The notes: generated by a model from the letters alone, not told the origin. 64,000 bases of DNA from Isoetes taiwanensis (GCA_021234155.1 JAJEKV010000014.1:10559563-10623562), one strand, 5' to 3'; positions 11,055-25,955 are shown, counted from the first letter of the stretch. A program made the numbers and translations.

Positions 11055-14000
11055 GCCAGTGTACTTTGTTCTTTTTGGAGAACAAGGGTGGTCTTCTGGC
11101 CACGAAAGTTGGTCCCCAGGGTAATGTCGATATTCTGAGTCTATTGGAAGAGCCAAATCATGGTTTTGAAGAGGGGAAATTGCTCGTCCATCGCCAGGGC
11201 CTTCGTAAGAGAACTTTTGTGGCAGCATGTGAGCTCGGAAGACTCGAGCTATTTCATCGTGCACCAACACCAACATATCCTAGTGAAATGTTTTTCTCAT
11301 GTCCGCACCGGCACGCTGCGTAAATCGCTTTGTCAAAATTCCACCTTTTTCGATGCACTTTTTAGTTATGCGTTCTTTTGCATTCTCGCTTCATAAATTC
11401 GTAATTAATGCATGGTATGGAATTAAATTCTGATTTTTTGTCACCGGCTTCCTAGGTCATCCCCATCATACGTGCAAAATTTTTAGAATTTCCTGATAAA
11501 GTTCTGATCAAATAGGTAGCATTGGAACGGTCTAGGCGTTCTATTGTTGGGCAAGAGCAAGACATTCATAAATTCGCATTAATGCATAGTAAGGAATTAA
11601 TTAATGCATAGCAAGATTCGACTGACCACCTCCTAGGCCAATTGACTACGAAAGTGTGTTGGACATGAGATAGTTTGACGCTTCCTCGAGAAGGGGTGGT
11701 CTTCCGCCACGAAACTTGGTCCCCCTGGGCAATGTCGACGCCCGCGAGTCCATTGGCAGAGCCGAATCACGATTCCCGAGAGGGAAGTTGCCCGCCCTTC
11801 GCCAGGGCCTTCGGGAGAGGACTTTTGGGGCAAGCCGCTCCTGATGGTTTTAGGGTCCGTGCTTCCAAGGCCAACACCCCCCTACGCCAAGACACCTAAG
11901 CAAGGTCCTAGTTGAATCGACAAGGATAGAGCCTCCAAATGTAAACCCTATGAGTTGCCGTGTTCTAGTAGGGTTTGCGTTTTGGGTGCCGAAGTTTTGG
12001 TCTTTTGCACTTGGGACTTGGTCGATAAGATGCAAATTGAGAACGCTGGCAAAGGGAACCGACGGAATGGAGTTTGGGTCAGTACTCCTCCCGCTGGCGC
12101 TTAGAAGTAAAGGGCGCTTTTGCAAGAGTAAGACATTCATAAATTTGTAATTAATGCATAGTATGGAATTAAATTCTGATTTTTGTCAGCTGGCTTCCTA
12201 AGTCATCGCCAACATACGTGCCAATTTTCAAAATTTCCGGACAAGGTTTAGATCAAAGTGTTTGCATTAGAACGGTCCGGGCACCGTTGTTGGGCAGCCG
12301 AAATGGCACACTTGCCCAAGTCAAACAAGGCCAGGACCTTGCAAGGCCAGCCTCATTAGAGGGGAGAGTCCGAACCCCAAGAGGCGAGCCCCAAAAATTT
12401 CCCCCGAGGTAGCCTTTCCTCGCGCCACGGGGCCGACGCTAAAGACCACACTCCCCGATCTCGGTTCCCCTATCCGAACCGCTGAATCCTTCGTTGAAGG
12501 GCCCCGGGTGGATAAGGTCCAAAAATCCAACATCCGGGGGAGAACTTATCAAACCGCGAAGCGCTCATGGGTCGAATCGTGTAGAAACCAAAGTGTTTTG
12601 TCATTCTGGACATTGCGGAGGTCTCGGAATGGCGATTCGACTTTCGCCATATTGTCCAGAGCCGAAATTACCCTAGAGACCAAGTTGCACGGTCAGTTTT
12701 GCAAAAAGAAAGAAACACTTACACCCTCGCTGCAAAGATTCGGACAACTACCTCCTAGGCCAATTGACTACGAGTGTGTTGGACATGAGATAGTTTGACG
12801 CGCCCTCGAGAAGGGATGGTCTTCTCGCCACGGTAAACTTGGTCTCCGTGGTAATGTCGACGCTTCAGTCCATTGGCGTAGCCAATCATGATTCCTGAGA
12901 GGGAAGTTGCCCGTCCCGTCACCGTGGCCTTCGAGAGGACTTTGGGGCAAGCCGCCCGGTGGTTTTAGGGTCCATGCTCAAGCCCAACACCCCCTCTACG
13001 CCAAGATACGGGCGCAAGGTCCTAGTCGACCGACAAGGATAGAGCTTCCTCAAACGTAAAACCCTATGAGTTGCCGTGTTCTAGCGGGTTTGGCGCTTTT
13101 GGGTGCCGAAGTTTGGTCTTTTGCACTTGGGACTTGGCCGATAAGATGCAGCTTGAGAACGCTGAAGCAATGGGAACCGACCGGAATGGAGTTTGATCTG
13201 CATCTCCCCGCTGTGGCGCTTAGAAGTAAAGGGCGCCTTTTGCGTTAGAGCAAGACATTCATAAATTTGTAATTAATGCATAGTACGGAATTAAATTTTG
13301 ATTTTTTTTCACAGGGCTTCCTAAGTCATCGCCAACATACAAAGGCCAAAATTTCCGGACAAGGTTTAGATCAAAGTGCTTGCATTAGAACGGTCCCGCA
13401 AGCTGTTGTTGGGCAGCCGAGCCGGCACACTTGCCCAAGTCAAACAAGGCCGGGACCTTGCAAGGCCGCCTCATTAGAGGGGAGAGTCCTAACCCCAAGA
13501 GGCGAGCCCCAAAAAATTCCCCGAGGTAGCCTTTCCGCGCCCCCTGGGGCCGTGACGCTAAAGACCACACTCCCGATCTCTGGTTCCCCTATCCGACCGC
13601 TGAATCCTTCGTTGAAGGGCCCCGGGTGGATAAGGTCCAAAAAATCCAACATCCGTCCGGGAGAACTTATCAAACCGCCGCGCCTGCGGTCGTCGATGTA
13701 GAAACCAAAGTGTTTTGTCATTCGGACATTGTGGAGGTCCGGAATGGCGATTCAACCTCGCCACATCGTCCGAGGCCGAATTACCCTAGAGACCAAGTTG
13801 CACCTGTCCAGTTTTGCAAAAAGAAAGAAACACTTACGCCCCCACGCTAAAAGATTCGACGGCCTACCTCCTAGGCCAATTGACTACGAGTGTGTTGGAC
13901 ATGAGATAGTTTGACGCCTCGAGAAGGGTGGTCTTTCGCCACACGAAACTTGGTCCCCGTGGCAATGTCGACGCTCCGAGTCCATTGGCAGAGCCGAATC

Positions 14001-17000
14001 ACGATTCGGAGAGGGGAAGTTGCCCGTCCGTTGCCGTGGCCTTCGAGAGGGACTTTGGGGCAAGCCGCCTCGGATGGTTTTAGGGTCCGGTGGTCAAGGC
14101 CAACACCCCCCTCGCCAAGACACGCAAGGTCCTAGTTGAATCGACAAGGATAGAGGCCTCAAACGTAAAACCCTATGAGTTGCCGTGTTCTAAAGCGTGG
14201 TTTGCGCTTTTGGGTGCCGAAGTTTTGGTCTTTTGCACTTGGGACTTGGGCCGATAAGATGCGCTTGAGAATGCGAAGCAAAGGAACCGACGGAATGGAG
14301 TTTGGGTCTGTACTCCCCGCCGTGGCGCTTAGAAGTAAAGGGCGCCTTTTGCAAAGTAGCAAGACATTCATAAATTTGTAATTAATGCATAGTACGAATT
14401 AAATTCTGATTTTTTGTCACAGGGCTTCCTAAGTCATCGCCAACATACAGCCAGTTTTCAAAATTTCCTGACAAGGTTTAGATCAAAGTGTTTGCATTAG
14501 AACGGTCCCGCAGCTGTTGTTGGGCAGCCGAGCCGGCACACTTGCCCAAGTCAAACAAGGCCGACCTTGCAAGGCCGACTCATTAGAGGGGAGAGTCCGA
14601 ACCCCAAGAGGCAAGCCCCAAAAATTTCCCCGAGGTAGCCTTTTCCGGCAAATGGGGTCAGGGGGCGACGCTAAAGACCACACTCCCTGATCTCGCTCCC
14701 TATCCGACCGCTGAATCCTTTGTTCAAGGGCCCCGCCTCGATAAGGTCCAAAAATCCAACATCCGTCCGGAGAACTTATCAAACCGCTGGGCGCTTCAAG
14801 GGTCGACCTGTAGAAACCAAAGTGTTTTGTCGCTCGGACATTGCGGAGGCTCCGAATGGCGATTCGACTTCGCCACATCGTCCGGGAGGCGAAATTACCC
14901 TAGAGACCAAGTTGCACGGCCAGTTTTGCAAAAGAAAGAAACACTTACGCCTCACGCTGCAAAGATTCGGCGGCCTACCTCCTAGGCCAATTGACTACGG
15001 TGTGTTGGACACGAGATAGTTTGACGCTTTCGAGAAGGGATGGTCTTCTCGCCACGAAACTTGGTCCCCGTGGGTAATGTCGACGCTCGAAATCCATTGG
15101 TAGAGCCGAATCACGATTCCGAGAGGGGAAGTTGCCCGGTCCGGCCGCCAGGCCTTCTGGAGAGGACTTTGGGGCAAGCCGCCTCCTGATGGTTTTAGGG
15201 TCCGTTCTCAAGCGCCAACACCCCCACGCCAAGACACGCCCAAGGTCCTAGTCGACCGACAAGGATAGAGCCTCCAAAACGTAAACCCTATGAGCTGCCG
15301 TGTTCTAGCAGGGTTTTGCGCTTTGGGTGCCGAAGTTTTGGTCTTTTGCACTTGGGACTTGGCCGATAAGATGCGCTTGAGAACGCTAAGCAACGGAACC
15401 GACGGAATGGAGTTTGATCTCAGCATTCTCCCGCTAGGCGCTTAGAAGTAAAGGGCAGCTTTTGCAAAGAGGCAAGACATTCATAAATTTGTAATTAATG
15501 CATAGTACGGAATTAAATTCTGATTTTTGTCAAGAGGCTTCCTAAGTCATCGCCAACATACGTGCCGCCAAAATTTCCCGACAAGGTTTAGATCAAAGTG
15601 TTTGCATTAGAACGGTCCGGCAAAATGTTGTTGGGCAGCCGAAATGGCACACACTTGCCCAAGTCAAACAAGGCCAGGACCTTGCAAGGCCGCCTCATTA
15701 GAGGGGAGAGTCCAACCCCAAGAGGCGAGCCCCAAAAATTTCCCCGAGGTAGCCTTTCCTCGGCAGCAACCCCCGGGGGTCAGACGCTAAAGACCACACT
15801 CCCGGATCTCTGCCCCCTATCCAACCGCTGAATCCTTCGTTGAAGGGCCCTGGATGGATAAGGTCCAAAAATCCAACATCCGTCCGAGAACTTATCAAAC
15901 CGCTGCCGCTCTCGGGTCGAATCGTAGAAACCAAAGTGTTTTGTCATTCTGACATTGTGGAGGCTCCTAATGGCGATTCAACCGCCACATCGTCCGAGGC
16001 CGAATTACCCTAGAGACCAAGTTGCACGGGCCGTTTTGCAAAAGAAAGAAACACTTACGCCCTACGCACGCTAAAGATTCTACGCCACCTCCTAGGCCAA
16101 TTGACTACGAAAGTGTGTTGGACATGAGATAGTTTGACGCCTCGAGAAGGGATGGTCTTCGGCCACGAAACTTGGTCTCCGTGGTAATGTCGACGTTCGA
16201 GTCCATTGGCAGAGCCAATCATGATTCCTGAGAGGGAAGTTGCCCGTCCGTCACCGTGGCCTTCGAGAGGACTTTTTAGGGCAAGCTGCTTCCGATGGGT
16301 TTTAGGGTCCATGCTCCGCCAACACCCCCCCTACGCCAAGATATCGCCTAAAGGTCCTAGTCGAATCGACAAGGATAGAGCCCTCCTCAAACGTAAACCC
16401 TATGAGTTGCCGTGTTTCTAGCAGGGTTTGCGTTTTGGGTGCCGAAGTTTTGGTCTTTTGCACTTGGGACTTGGCCGATAAGATGCGCTTGAGAACGCTG
16501 AAGCAATGGGAACCCGACGGAATGGAGTTTGGATCTCAGACTCCTCCCGCTGTGGCGCTTAGAAGTAAAGGGCGCCTTTTGCAAAGAGCAAGACATTCAT
16601 AAATTTGTAATTAATGCATAGTACGGAATTAAATTTTGATTTTTGTCAGGCAGGCTTCCTAAGTCATCGCCAACATACAGCCGCCAAAATTTCCTGACAA
16701 GGTTTAGATCAAAGTGCTTGCATTAGAACGGTCCGGGCAGCTGTTGTTGGGCAGCCGAGCCGCACACTTGCCCAAGTCAAACAAGGCCAGACCTTGCAAG
16801 GCCGCCTCATTAGAGGGGAGAGTCCAAACCCAAGAGGCGAGCCCCAAAAATTTCCCCGAGGTAGCCTTTCTGGCGGCAGCTCCCCCGGGGCCAGTGACGC
16901 TAAAGACCACACTCCCGGATCTCCGGTTCCCCTATCCGGGACCGCTGAATCCTTCGTTGAAGGGCCCCCCGTGGATAAGGTCCAAAAATCCAACATCCGT

Positions 17001-20000
17001 CCCCGAGAACTTATCAAACCGCTAAGCGCTTCATGGTCGACCGCGGTAGAAACCAAAGTGTTTTGTCATTCTGACATTGTGGAGGCTCCTAATGGCGATT
17101 CAATCTCGCCACATCGTCCCCGAGGGCCGAATTACCCTAGAGACCAAGTTGCACGGTCAGTTTTGCAAAAGAAAGAAACACTTACGCCTCTACGCTGCAA
17201 GGTATTCGACAGCCCACCTCCTAGGCCAATTGACTACGAAAGTGTGTTGGACATGAGATAGTTTGACGCCTCGAGAAGGGGTGGTCTTCCGCCACGAAAA
17301 CTTGGTCCCCAAGGCAATGTCGACGCTCCGGAGTCCATTGGCGCAGCCAATCACGATTCCGAGAGAGGGAAAGTTGCCCGCCCGCCGCCGTGGCCTTCGG
17401 AGAGGACTTTTTTGGGCAAGCCGCTCCGGGATGGTTTTAGGGTCCGTGCTCAAGGCCAACACCCCCACGCCAAGACACGGCCCAAGGTCCTAGTTGAATC
17501 GACAAGGATAGAGCCTCCTCAAACGTAAAACCCTATGAGTTGCCGTGTTCTAGCAGGTTTGGCGCTTTGGGTGCCGAAGTTTTGGTCTTTTGCACTTGGG
17601 ACTTGGCCGATAAGATGCGATTGAGAATGCTGAAGCAAAGGGAACCGCGGAATGGAGTTTGGGTCCAGATCCTCCCGTTGTGGCGGTTAAAGTAAAGGGC
17701 GACTTTGCAAGAGCAAGACATTCATAAATTTGTAATTAATGCATAGTAATGGAATTAAATTCTGATTTTTGTCGACCAGGCTTCCTAAGTCATCGCCAAC
17801 ATACAGCCCGCTTTCAAAATTTCCTGACAAGGTTTAGATCAAAGTGTTTGCATTAGAACGGTCCGGGCAGCTGTTGTTGGGCAGCGAAGCCGCACACTTG
17901 CCCAAGTCAAACAAGGCCAGGACCTTGCAAGGCCGACTCATTAGAGGGGAGAGTCCGAACCCCAAGAGGCGAGCCCCAAAAAATTTCCCGAGGTAGCCTT
18001 TCCTGGCAGCGCTCCCCCGGGGGGCCGTACGCTAAAGACCACACTCCCGGATCTCGGTTCCCCTATCCGACCGTTGAATCCTTTGTTCAAGGGCCCTGGC
18101 TCGATAAGGTCCAAAAAAATCCAACATCCGTCCGGGAGAACTTATCAAACCGCTGCGTTCTTCATGGGGTTCGGCCGTGTAGAAACCAAAGTGTTTTGTC
18201 GTTCGGACATTGCGGAGGCTCCGGAATGGCGATTCGACTTCGCCACATCGTCCGGGAGGCCGAAATTACCCTAGAGACCAAGTTGCACGGTCAGTTTTGC
18301 AAAAGAAAGAAACACTTACGCCCTACGTTGCAGTATTCGACAGCCACCTCCTAGGCCAATTGACTACGAGTGTGTTGGACATGAGATAGTTTGACGCTTC
18401 CTCGAGAAGGGATGGTCTTCTGGCCACGAAACTTGGTCTCCAGGGTAATGTCGACGTTCTGAGTCCATTGGTAGAGCCGAATCACGATTCCGGAGAGGGG
18501 AAGTTGCCCGTCCGTCGCCAGGGCCTTCGGGAGAGGACTTTTGGGGCAAGCTGCCCCTGGATGGTTTTTTAGGGTCCGTGCTCTGGCGTCAACACCCCCT
18601 CTACGTCAAGACACGGCCCAAGGTCCTAGTCGAGATCGACAAGGATAGAGCCTCAAACGTAAACCCTATGAGTTGCCGTGTTTCTAGCGGGGTTTGCGCT
18701 TTGGGTGCCGAAGTTTTGGTCTTTTTGCACTTGGGACTTGGCGATAAGATGCAGATTGAGAACGCTAAGCAACTGAACCCACGGAATGGAGTTTGGATCT
18801 GTACTCCTCCCCGCTTTGGCGCTTAGAAGTAAAGGGCGCCTTTACGTTGAAGCAAGACATTCATAAATTTGTAATTAATGCATAGTACGGAATTAAATTC
18901 TGATTTTTTGTCGTGGCTTCTAAGTCATCGCCAACATACAGGCCAGTTTCAAAATTTCGGACAAGGTTTAGATCAAAGTGCTTGCATTAGAACGGTCCGC
19001 AGCGGCTTTGTTGGGCAGCAGTCGGGCACACTTGCCCAAGTCAAACAAGGCCAGGACCTTGCAAGGCCGCCTCATTAGAGGGGAGAGTCCGAACCCCAAG
19101 AGGCGAGCCCCAAAAAAATTTCCCCTGAGGTAGCCTTTCTGGCGCTCCCCCGGGGGTCGTGACGCTAAAGACCACACTCCCGGATCTCGGCCTCCCTATC
19201 CCACCGTTGAATCCTTCGTTGAAGAGCCCCGGATGGATAAGGTCCAAAAATCCAACATCCGTCCCGGAGAACTTATCAAACCGCCAAGCGCTCTGGCGGT
19301 CGGCCAGTGTAGAAACCAAAGTGTTTTGTCATTCGACATTGTGGAGGTTCTAATGGCGATTCAATCTCGCCACATCGTCCGGAGGCCGAAATTACCCTAG
19401 AGACCAAGTTGCACCTGGCCAGTTTGCAAAAGAAAGAAACACTTACGCCCTACGCTTGCGGATTCGACGGCTACCTCCTAGGCCAATTGACTACGAGTGT
19501 GTTGGACATGAGATAGTTTGGCGCTTCCTCGAAGGGGTGGTCTTCCGCCACGAAACTTGGTCTCCGTGGTAATGCCGACGCTCCGATTCAATTGGCGAGC
19601 GAATCATGATTCCTCGAGAGGGAAGTTGCGTCCCGGCCCGCCGTGGCCTTCGAGAGGACTTTGGGGCAAGCCGCCTCCTGGTGGTTTTAGGGTCCATGCT
19701 CAAGGCCAACACCCCCTCTACGCCAAGATACTGGCCAAGGTCCTAGTCGAATCGACAAAGGATAGAGCCTCCCAAACGTAAAACCCTATGAGTTGCGAGT
19801 GTTCTAGCGGGGGTTTGCGTTTTGGGTGCCAAGTTTTGGTCTTTTGCACTTGGGACTTGGCCGATAAGATGCGATTGAGAACGCGAAGCAATGGGAACTA
19901 GCGGAATGGAGTTTGATCTCCGCATCTCCCGCCGTTGGCGCTTAAAGTAAAGGGCAGCTTTGCGTTAGCAAGACATTCATAAATTTGTAATTAATGCATA

Positions 20001-23000
20001 GTACGGAATTAAATTTTGATTTTTTGTCAACAGGCTTCCTAAGTCATCGCCAACATACAGGCCGCTTTTCAAAATTTCGGACAAGGTTTAGATCAAAGTG
20101 CTTGCATTAGAACGGTCCTGCAGCTCGTTGTTGGGCAGCCGAGCCGCACACTTGCCCAAGTCAAACAAGGCCAGGACCTTGCAAGGCCGCCTCATTAGAG
20201 GGGAGAGAGTCCTAACCCAAGAGGCGAGCCCCCCAAAATTTCCCCGAGGTAGCCTTTCCTGGCAGCCACCGGGGCCAGACGCTAAAGACCACACTCCTCG
20301 ATCTCGGTTCCCCTATCCGGCCGTTGAATCCTTCGTTGAAGGGCCCCGGTGGATAAGGTCCAAAAAAATCCAACATCCGTCCGGAGAACTTATCAAACCG
20401 CTGGCGCCCTGCGGCCGACCGTAGAAACCAAAGTGTTTTGTCATTCCGGACATTGTGGAGGGTCTAATGGCGATTCAACCGCCACATCGTCCGGAGGCCA
20501 AATTACCCTAGAGACCAAGTTGCACGGCCAGTTTTGCAAAAGAAAGAAACACTTACGCCCCACGCTGCGGTATTCGGCCCACCTCCTAGGCCAATTGACC
20601 ACGAGTGTGTTGGACATGAGATAGTTTGACGCCTCCTCGAGAAGGGGTGGTCTTCCGCCATGAAACTTGGTCCCCGTGGCAATGTCGACGCTCCGAGTCC
20701 ATTGGCAGAGCCAATCACGATTCCTGAGAGGGAAGTTGCCCGTCCGTTGCCGTGGCCTTCGGAGAGGACTTTTGGGGCAAGCCGCTCCGATGGTTTTAGG
20801 TCCGTGCTCGCGCCAACACCCCCCCTCTACGCCAAGACACGGCGCAAGGTCCTAGTTGAATCGACAAGGATAGAGCCTCCAAACGTAAACCCTATGAGCT
20901 GCCGTGTTCTAGCAGGGTTTGGCGTTTTGGGTGCCGAGTTTTGGTCTTTTGCACTTGGGACTTGGCCGATAAGATGCCGCTTGAGAATGCAAAGCAAAGG
21001 GAACCGGACGAATGGAGTTTGGGTCCAGACCTCCCGCTGTGGCGCTTAGAAGTAAAGGCGCCTTTTGCGGTAGCAAGACATTCATAAATTTGTAATTAAT
21101 GGCATAGTACGGAATTAAATTCTGATTTTTGTCGACAGGCTTCCTAAGTCATCGCCAACATACTGAGCCGCTTTTTCAAAATTTCCGGACAAGGTTTAGA
21201 TCAAAGTGTTTGCATTAGAACGGTCCGGCTAGCCTGTTGTTGGGCAGCCGAGCCGCACACTTGCCCAAGTCAAACAAGGCCCGGGGACCTTGCAAGGCGG
21301 ACTCATTAGAGGGGAGAGTCCAGAACCCCAAGAGGCAAGCAGAAAAAATTTCAAAGGGTAGCCTTTCCTGGCACGCTCCCGGAAGGTCACGCTAAAGACC
21401 ACACTCCGGATCTCGGTTCCCCTATCCCATCGTTGAATCCTTTTGTTCAAGGGCCCTGCCTCGATAAGGTCCAAAAATCCAACATCCGGTCCGGAGAACT
21501 TATCAAACAGCGCTGCGTTCACGATCGGCCAGGTGCTAGAAACCAAAGTGTTTTGTCGTTCGGACATTACGGAGGTCTGAATGGCATTCGACTTCGCCAC
21601 ATCGTCCGGGAGGCCGAAATTACCCTAGAGACCAAGTTGCACGGTCAGTTTTGCAAAAGAAAGAAACACTTACGCCCTACGTTTGCGGTGTTAAGCCTAC
21701 CTCCTGGGCCAATTGACTACGAAAGTGTTGGACCGCGAGATAGTTTGACGCTTTCTCGAGAAGGGATGGTCTTAAGCCACGAAACTTGGTCTCCGGGTAA
21801 TGTCGACGTTCCTGAGTCCATTGGTAGAGCGAATCACGATTCCGGAGAGGGGAAGTTGCCCGTCCGTCGCCCGGCCTTCGGGAGAGGACTTTTTGGGCAA
21901 GCCGCCTCGGATGGTTTTAGGGTCCAGTGCTGCTCGTCAACACCCCCCCCTCGTCAAGACACGGCCCAAAGGTCCTAGTCGAATCGACAAGGATAGAGCC
22001 TACAAACGTAAACCCTATGAGTTGCCGTGGGTTCTAGCAGGGTTTGGCGCTTTGGGTGCCGAAGTTTTGGTCTTTTGCACTTGGGACTTGGCCGATAAGA
22101 TGCGATTGAGAACGCTAAGCAACGGAACCAGCCGGAATGGAGTTTGATCTGTACTCCTCCCGTTGTGGCGGTTAGAAGTAAAGGGCAGCTTTTTTGCAAA
22201 GAGTAAAGACATTCATAAATTTGTAATTAATGCATAGTACGGAATTAAATTCTGATTTTTGTCAGCAGGCTTCTAAGTCATCGCCAACATATGAGCCGCG
22301 TTTTTCAAAATTTCCTGACAAGGTTTAGATCAAAGTGCTTGCATTAGAACGGTCCGGCAAAATGTTGTTGGGCGGCCGAGGCGGCACACTTGCCCAAGTC
22401 AAACAAGGCCGACCTTGCAAGGCCGCCTCATTAGAGGGGAGAGTCCGGAACCCCAAGAGGCGAGCCCAAAAATTTCGAGGTAGCCTTTCTGGCGCGGCTC
22501 CCCTGGGGGTCGTGCGCTAAAGACCACACTCCGGATCTCGGTTCCCCTATCCGGCCAGATTGAATCCTTCGTTGAAGAGCCCCGGATGGATAAGGTCCAA
22601 AAAATCCAACATCCGTCCCCGGAGAACTTATCAAACCGCTGCGTTCAAGGTCGGCCGTGGTAGAAACCAAAGTGTTTTGTCATTCGGACATTGTGGAGGC
22701 TCGAGGAATGGCGATTCAACCGCCACATCGTCCAGGAGGCCGAATTACCCTAGAGACCAAGTTGCCGCGGCCAGTTTTGCAAAGAAAAACACTTAAGCCC
22801 TACGTTGCGGTATTTCTTCGACTACCTCCTAGGCCAATTGACTTCTAAGGTGTGTTGGACATGAGATAGTTTGGCCGCTTCCCTCGAGAAGGGTGGTCTT
22901 ATTACCGCGAAACTTGGTCTCCGGGGTAATGTCGACGTTCGACAATTAAGCGAGGCGAATCATGATTCCTGGAGAAGTTGCCGTCAGGCCCCGGGGCAAC

Positions 23001-25955
23001 CCTCCGAGGGACTTTTGGGGCAAGCTGCTTCCGGTGGTTTTAGGGTCCATGCTCGGCGTCAACACCCCCCTCTACGTCAAGATACGGCGCAAAGGTCCTA
23101 GTCGAATCGACAAGGATACAGAACCTCGAAACGTAAACCCTATGAGTTGCCGTGGTTCTAGCGAGGGTTTCGCGTTTTGGGTGCCAAGTTTTGTCTTTTG
23201 CACTTGGACTTGGCGATAAGATCACGATTGAGAATCTGAAGCAAGGGGCTGGCGGAATGGAGTTTGGATCTGTACTCCTCCCGTTGTGGCGGTTAGAAGT
23301 AAAGGGCACTTTTATGGTAGCAAGACATTCATAAATTTGTAATTAATGCATAGTGCGAATTAAATTCTGATTTTTGTCGTTGAGCTTCCTAAGTCATCCT
23401 TGCCATACATCTGAGCCAGTTTTCAAAATTTCGGACAGGGTTTAGATCAAAGTGTTTGCATTAGAGCGGTCCCCGGCAGCCTCTTGTTGGGCAGCCCGTG
23501 GCACACTTGCCCAAGTCAAACAAGGCCAGGACCTTGCAAGGCCGACTCATTAGAGGGGAGAGTCCGAACCCCAAGAGGCGAGCCCCAAAAATTTCCCCGA
23601 GGTAGCCTTTCCTGGCGCTGGCCTCCCGGGCGTCGCTAAAGACCACACTCCGGATCTCGGTTCCCCTATCCGGCCGTTGAATCCTTCCGTTCAAGGGCCC
23701 CGGCTCGATAAGGTCCAAAAAAAATCCAACATCCGTCCGGAGAACTTATTAAACCGCCAAGCGTCCCGCGGTCGGCCAGTGTAGAAACCAAAGTGTTTTG
23801 TCGTTCGGACATTGCGGAGGCTCGGAATGGCGATTCGACTTTTATCGTCCTGGAGGCCAAAATTACCCTAGAGACCAAGTTGCGGCGGGTTTGCAAAGAA
23901 AAGAAACACTTCGCTCTACGTTACGGTGATACGACGACCACCTCCTAGGCCAATTGACTCACGAGTGTGTTGGACATGAGATAGTTTGGCCTTCCTCGAG
24001 AAGGGGTGGTCTTCGCCCCTAAAAACTTGCCATACTAGACTAATCTTGCCGTCCGTCGCCCGGGGCCGCCCGAGAGGACTTTTGGGGCAAGCTGCCGGAT
24101 GGTTTTAGGGTCCAGGTGCTCGGGCGTCAACACCCCCCTCTACGTCAAGACCACGGCCCAAGGTCCTAGTCGAATCGACAAGGATAGAGCCTCACGAAGC
24201 GTAAACCCTATGAGTTGCCGTGTTCTAGCGGGGTTTTGCGTTTTGGGTGTCGAGTTTTGGTCTTTTGCTCTTGGGACTTGGCGATAAGATGCGATTGAGA
24301 ACGAAGCAAGGGAACCCGGCGGAATGGAGTTTGGATCGTACTCCTCCCGTTGTGGCGCTTAGAAGTAAAAGGGCGACTTTTGCAAAAGCAAGACATTCAT
24401 AAATTTGTAATTAATGCATAGTACGGAATTAGATTCTGATTTTTTGTCGTGGCTTCCTAAGTCATCGCCAACATCTGAGGCCCAGTTTTCAAATTTTTCT
24501 GACAAGGTTTAGATCAAAGTGTTTGCATTAGAACGGTCCGGGCAGCCTGTTGTTGAGCAGCCGAGCTGGCACACTTGCCCAAGTCAAACAAGGCCAGGAC
24601 CTTGCAAGGCTGTCTCATTAGAGGAGAGAGTCCGAACCCCAAGAGGCGAGCCCCAAAAAATTTCCCGAGGTAGCCTTTCTGGCGGCTCCCGGGGGTGACG
24701 CTAAAGACCATACTCCCGATCTCGGTTCCCCTATCCGGCCGTTGAATCCTTCGTTCAAGGGCCCCCGCCTCGATAAGGTCCAAAAAAATCCAACATCCGT
24801 CCGGGAGAACTTATCAAACCGCGAAGCGTTTTGCGGTCGACCATGTAGAAACCAAAGTGTTTTGTCATTCGGACATTGCGGAGGCTCCGGAATGGCGATT
24901 CGACTTCGCCACATCGTCCGGGAGGCCAAAATTACCCTAGAGACCAAGTTGCGCGTCAGTTTTGCAAAAGAAAGAAACACTTACGCCCTCGTTGCGGTGA
25001 TTAACCGACCACCTCCTAGGCCAATTGACTACGAGTGTGTTGGACATGAGATAGTTTGACGCTTCCTCGAGAAGGGGTGGTCTTCTAGCCACGAAACTTG
25101 GTCTCCAGGGTAATGTCGATGTTCCGAGTCCATTGGCAGAGCCGAATCATGATTCCGGCGAGGGGAAATTGCCCGTCCGTCGCCAGGGCCTTCGGGAGAG
25201 GACTTTTGGGGCAAGCTGATTCCGGGTGGTTTTTAGGGTCCATGCTCTGGCGTCAACACCCCCCCTCTACGTCAAGATACGGCGCAAGGTCCTAGTCGAA
25301 TCTGACAAGGATAGAGCCTCCGAAACCTAGACCCTATGAGTTGCCAGGTTCTAGCAGGGTTTGCGTTTTGGGTGCCGAGTTTTGGTCTTTTACACTTGGG
25401 ACTTGGCCGACAAGATGCAGTTGAGAACGCGAAGCAAGGGGAACTAACGGAATGGAGTTTGGATCTGTACTCCTCCGTTGTGGCGGTTAGAAGTAAAAGG
25501 GCGCCTTTTGCGAAGAAGAAGACATTCATAAATTCATAATAATGCATAGTACGAATTAAATTACGATTTTTGTCGGCGAGCTTCCTAAGTCATCGCCAAC
25601 ATACAGGCCGGTTTTCAAAATTTCGGACAAGGTTTTAGATCAAAGTGTTTGCATTAGAACGGTCCAGGGCAACTTTGTTGTTGGGCGGTACAGCCGCACA
25701 CTTGCTGCCTAAGTCAAACAAGGCCGGGACCTTGCCAAGGCCGCCTCATTAGAGGGGGAGAGTTCGAACCCGTGAGGCGAGCCCCAAAAGTTTCGAGGCA
25801 GCCTTTCTGGCAAAGCTCCCCTGGGGCATACGCTAAAGACCACACTCACGGATCTCGGTTCCCCTATCCAACCGTTGAATCCTTCGCTCAAGGGCCCTCG
25901 CTCGATAAGGGCCAAAAATCCAACATCCGTCCGGGAGAACTTATCAAACCGCCAC
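11055..25955. repeat. Tandem array, ~1.12-kb unit, about 13 full copies
   Basis: The motif CCTCCTAGGCCAATTGACTA recurs at about 11628, 12751, 13867, 14978, 16088, 17218, 18347, 19474, 20582, 21700 (one mismatch), 22824, 23941 and 25012. Spacing is 1071-1130 bp. A degenerate partial unit precedes it (11055-11625) and the last unit stops at about 25955. No ORF is conserved between units, so the array looks non-coding. Linked variants show a three-unit higher-order pattern. The unit starting at 23941 has an internal deletion near 24010-24055. Confidence 0.95.

Noticed and set aside
10790-11323. 177-codon plus-strand ORF and overlapping minus-strand ORFs, rich in Arg and Ala
   Set aside because: They run through the GC-rich subterminal repeat of the CACTA-like element and into the array; content follows base composition on both strands and no domain is visible.
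11055-25955. CRISPR array or ribosomal DNA spacer
   Set aside because: Units are ~1.12 kb with no short repeat-spacer alternation, and no rRNA sequence is adjacent.
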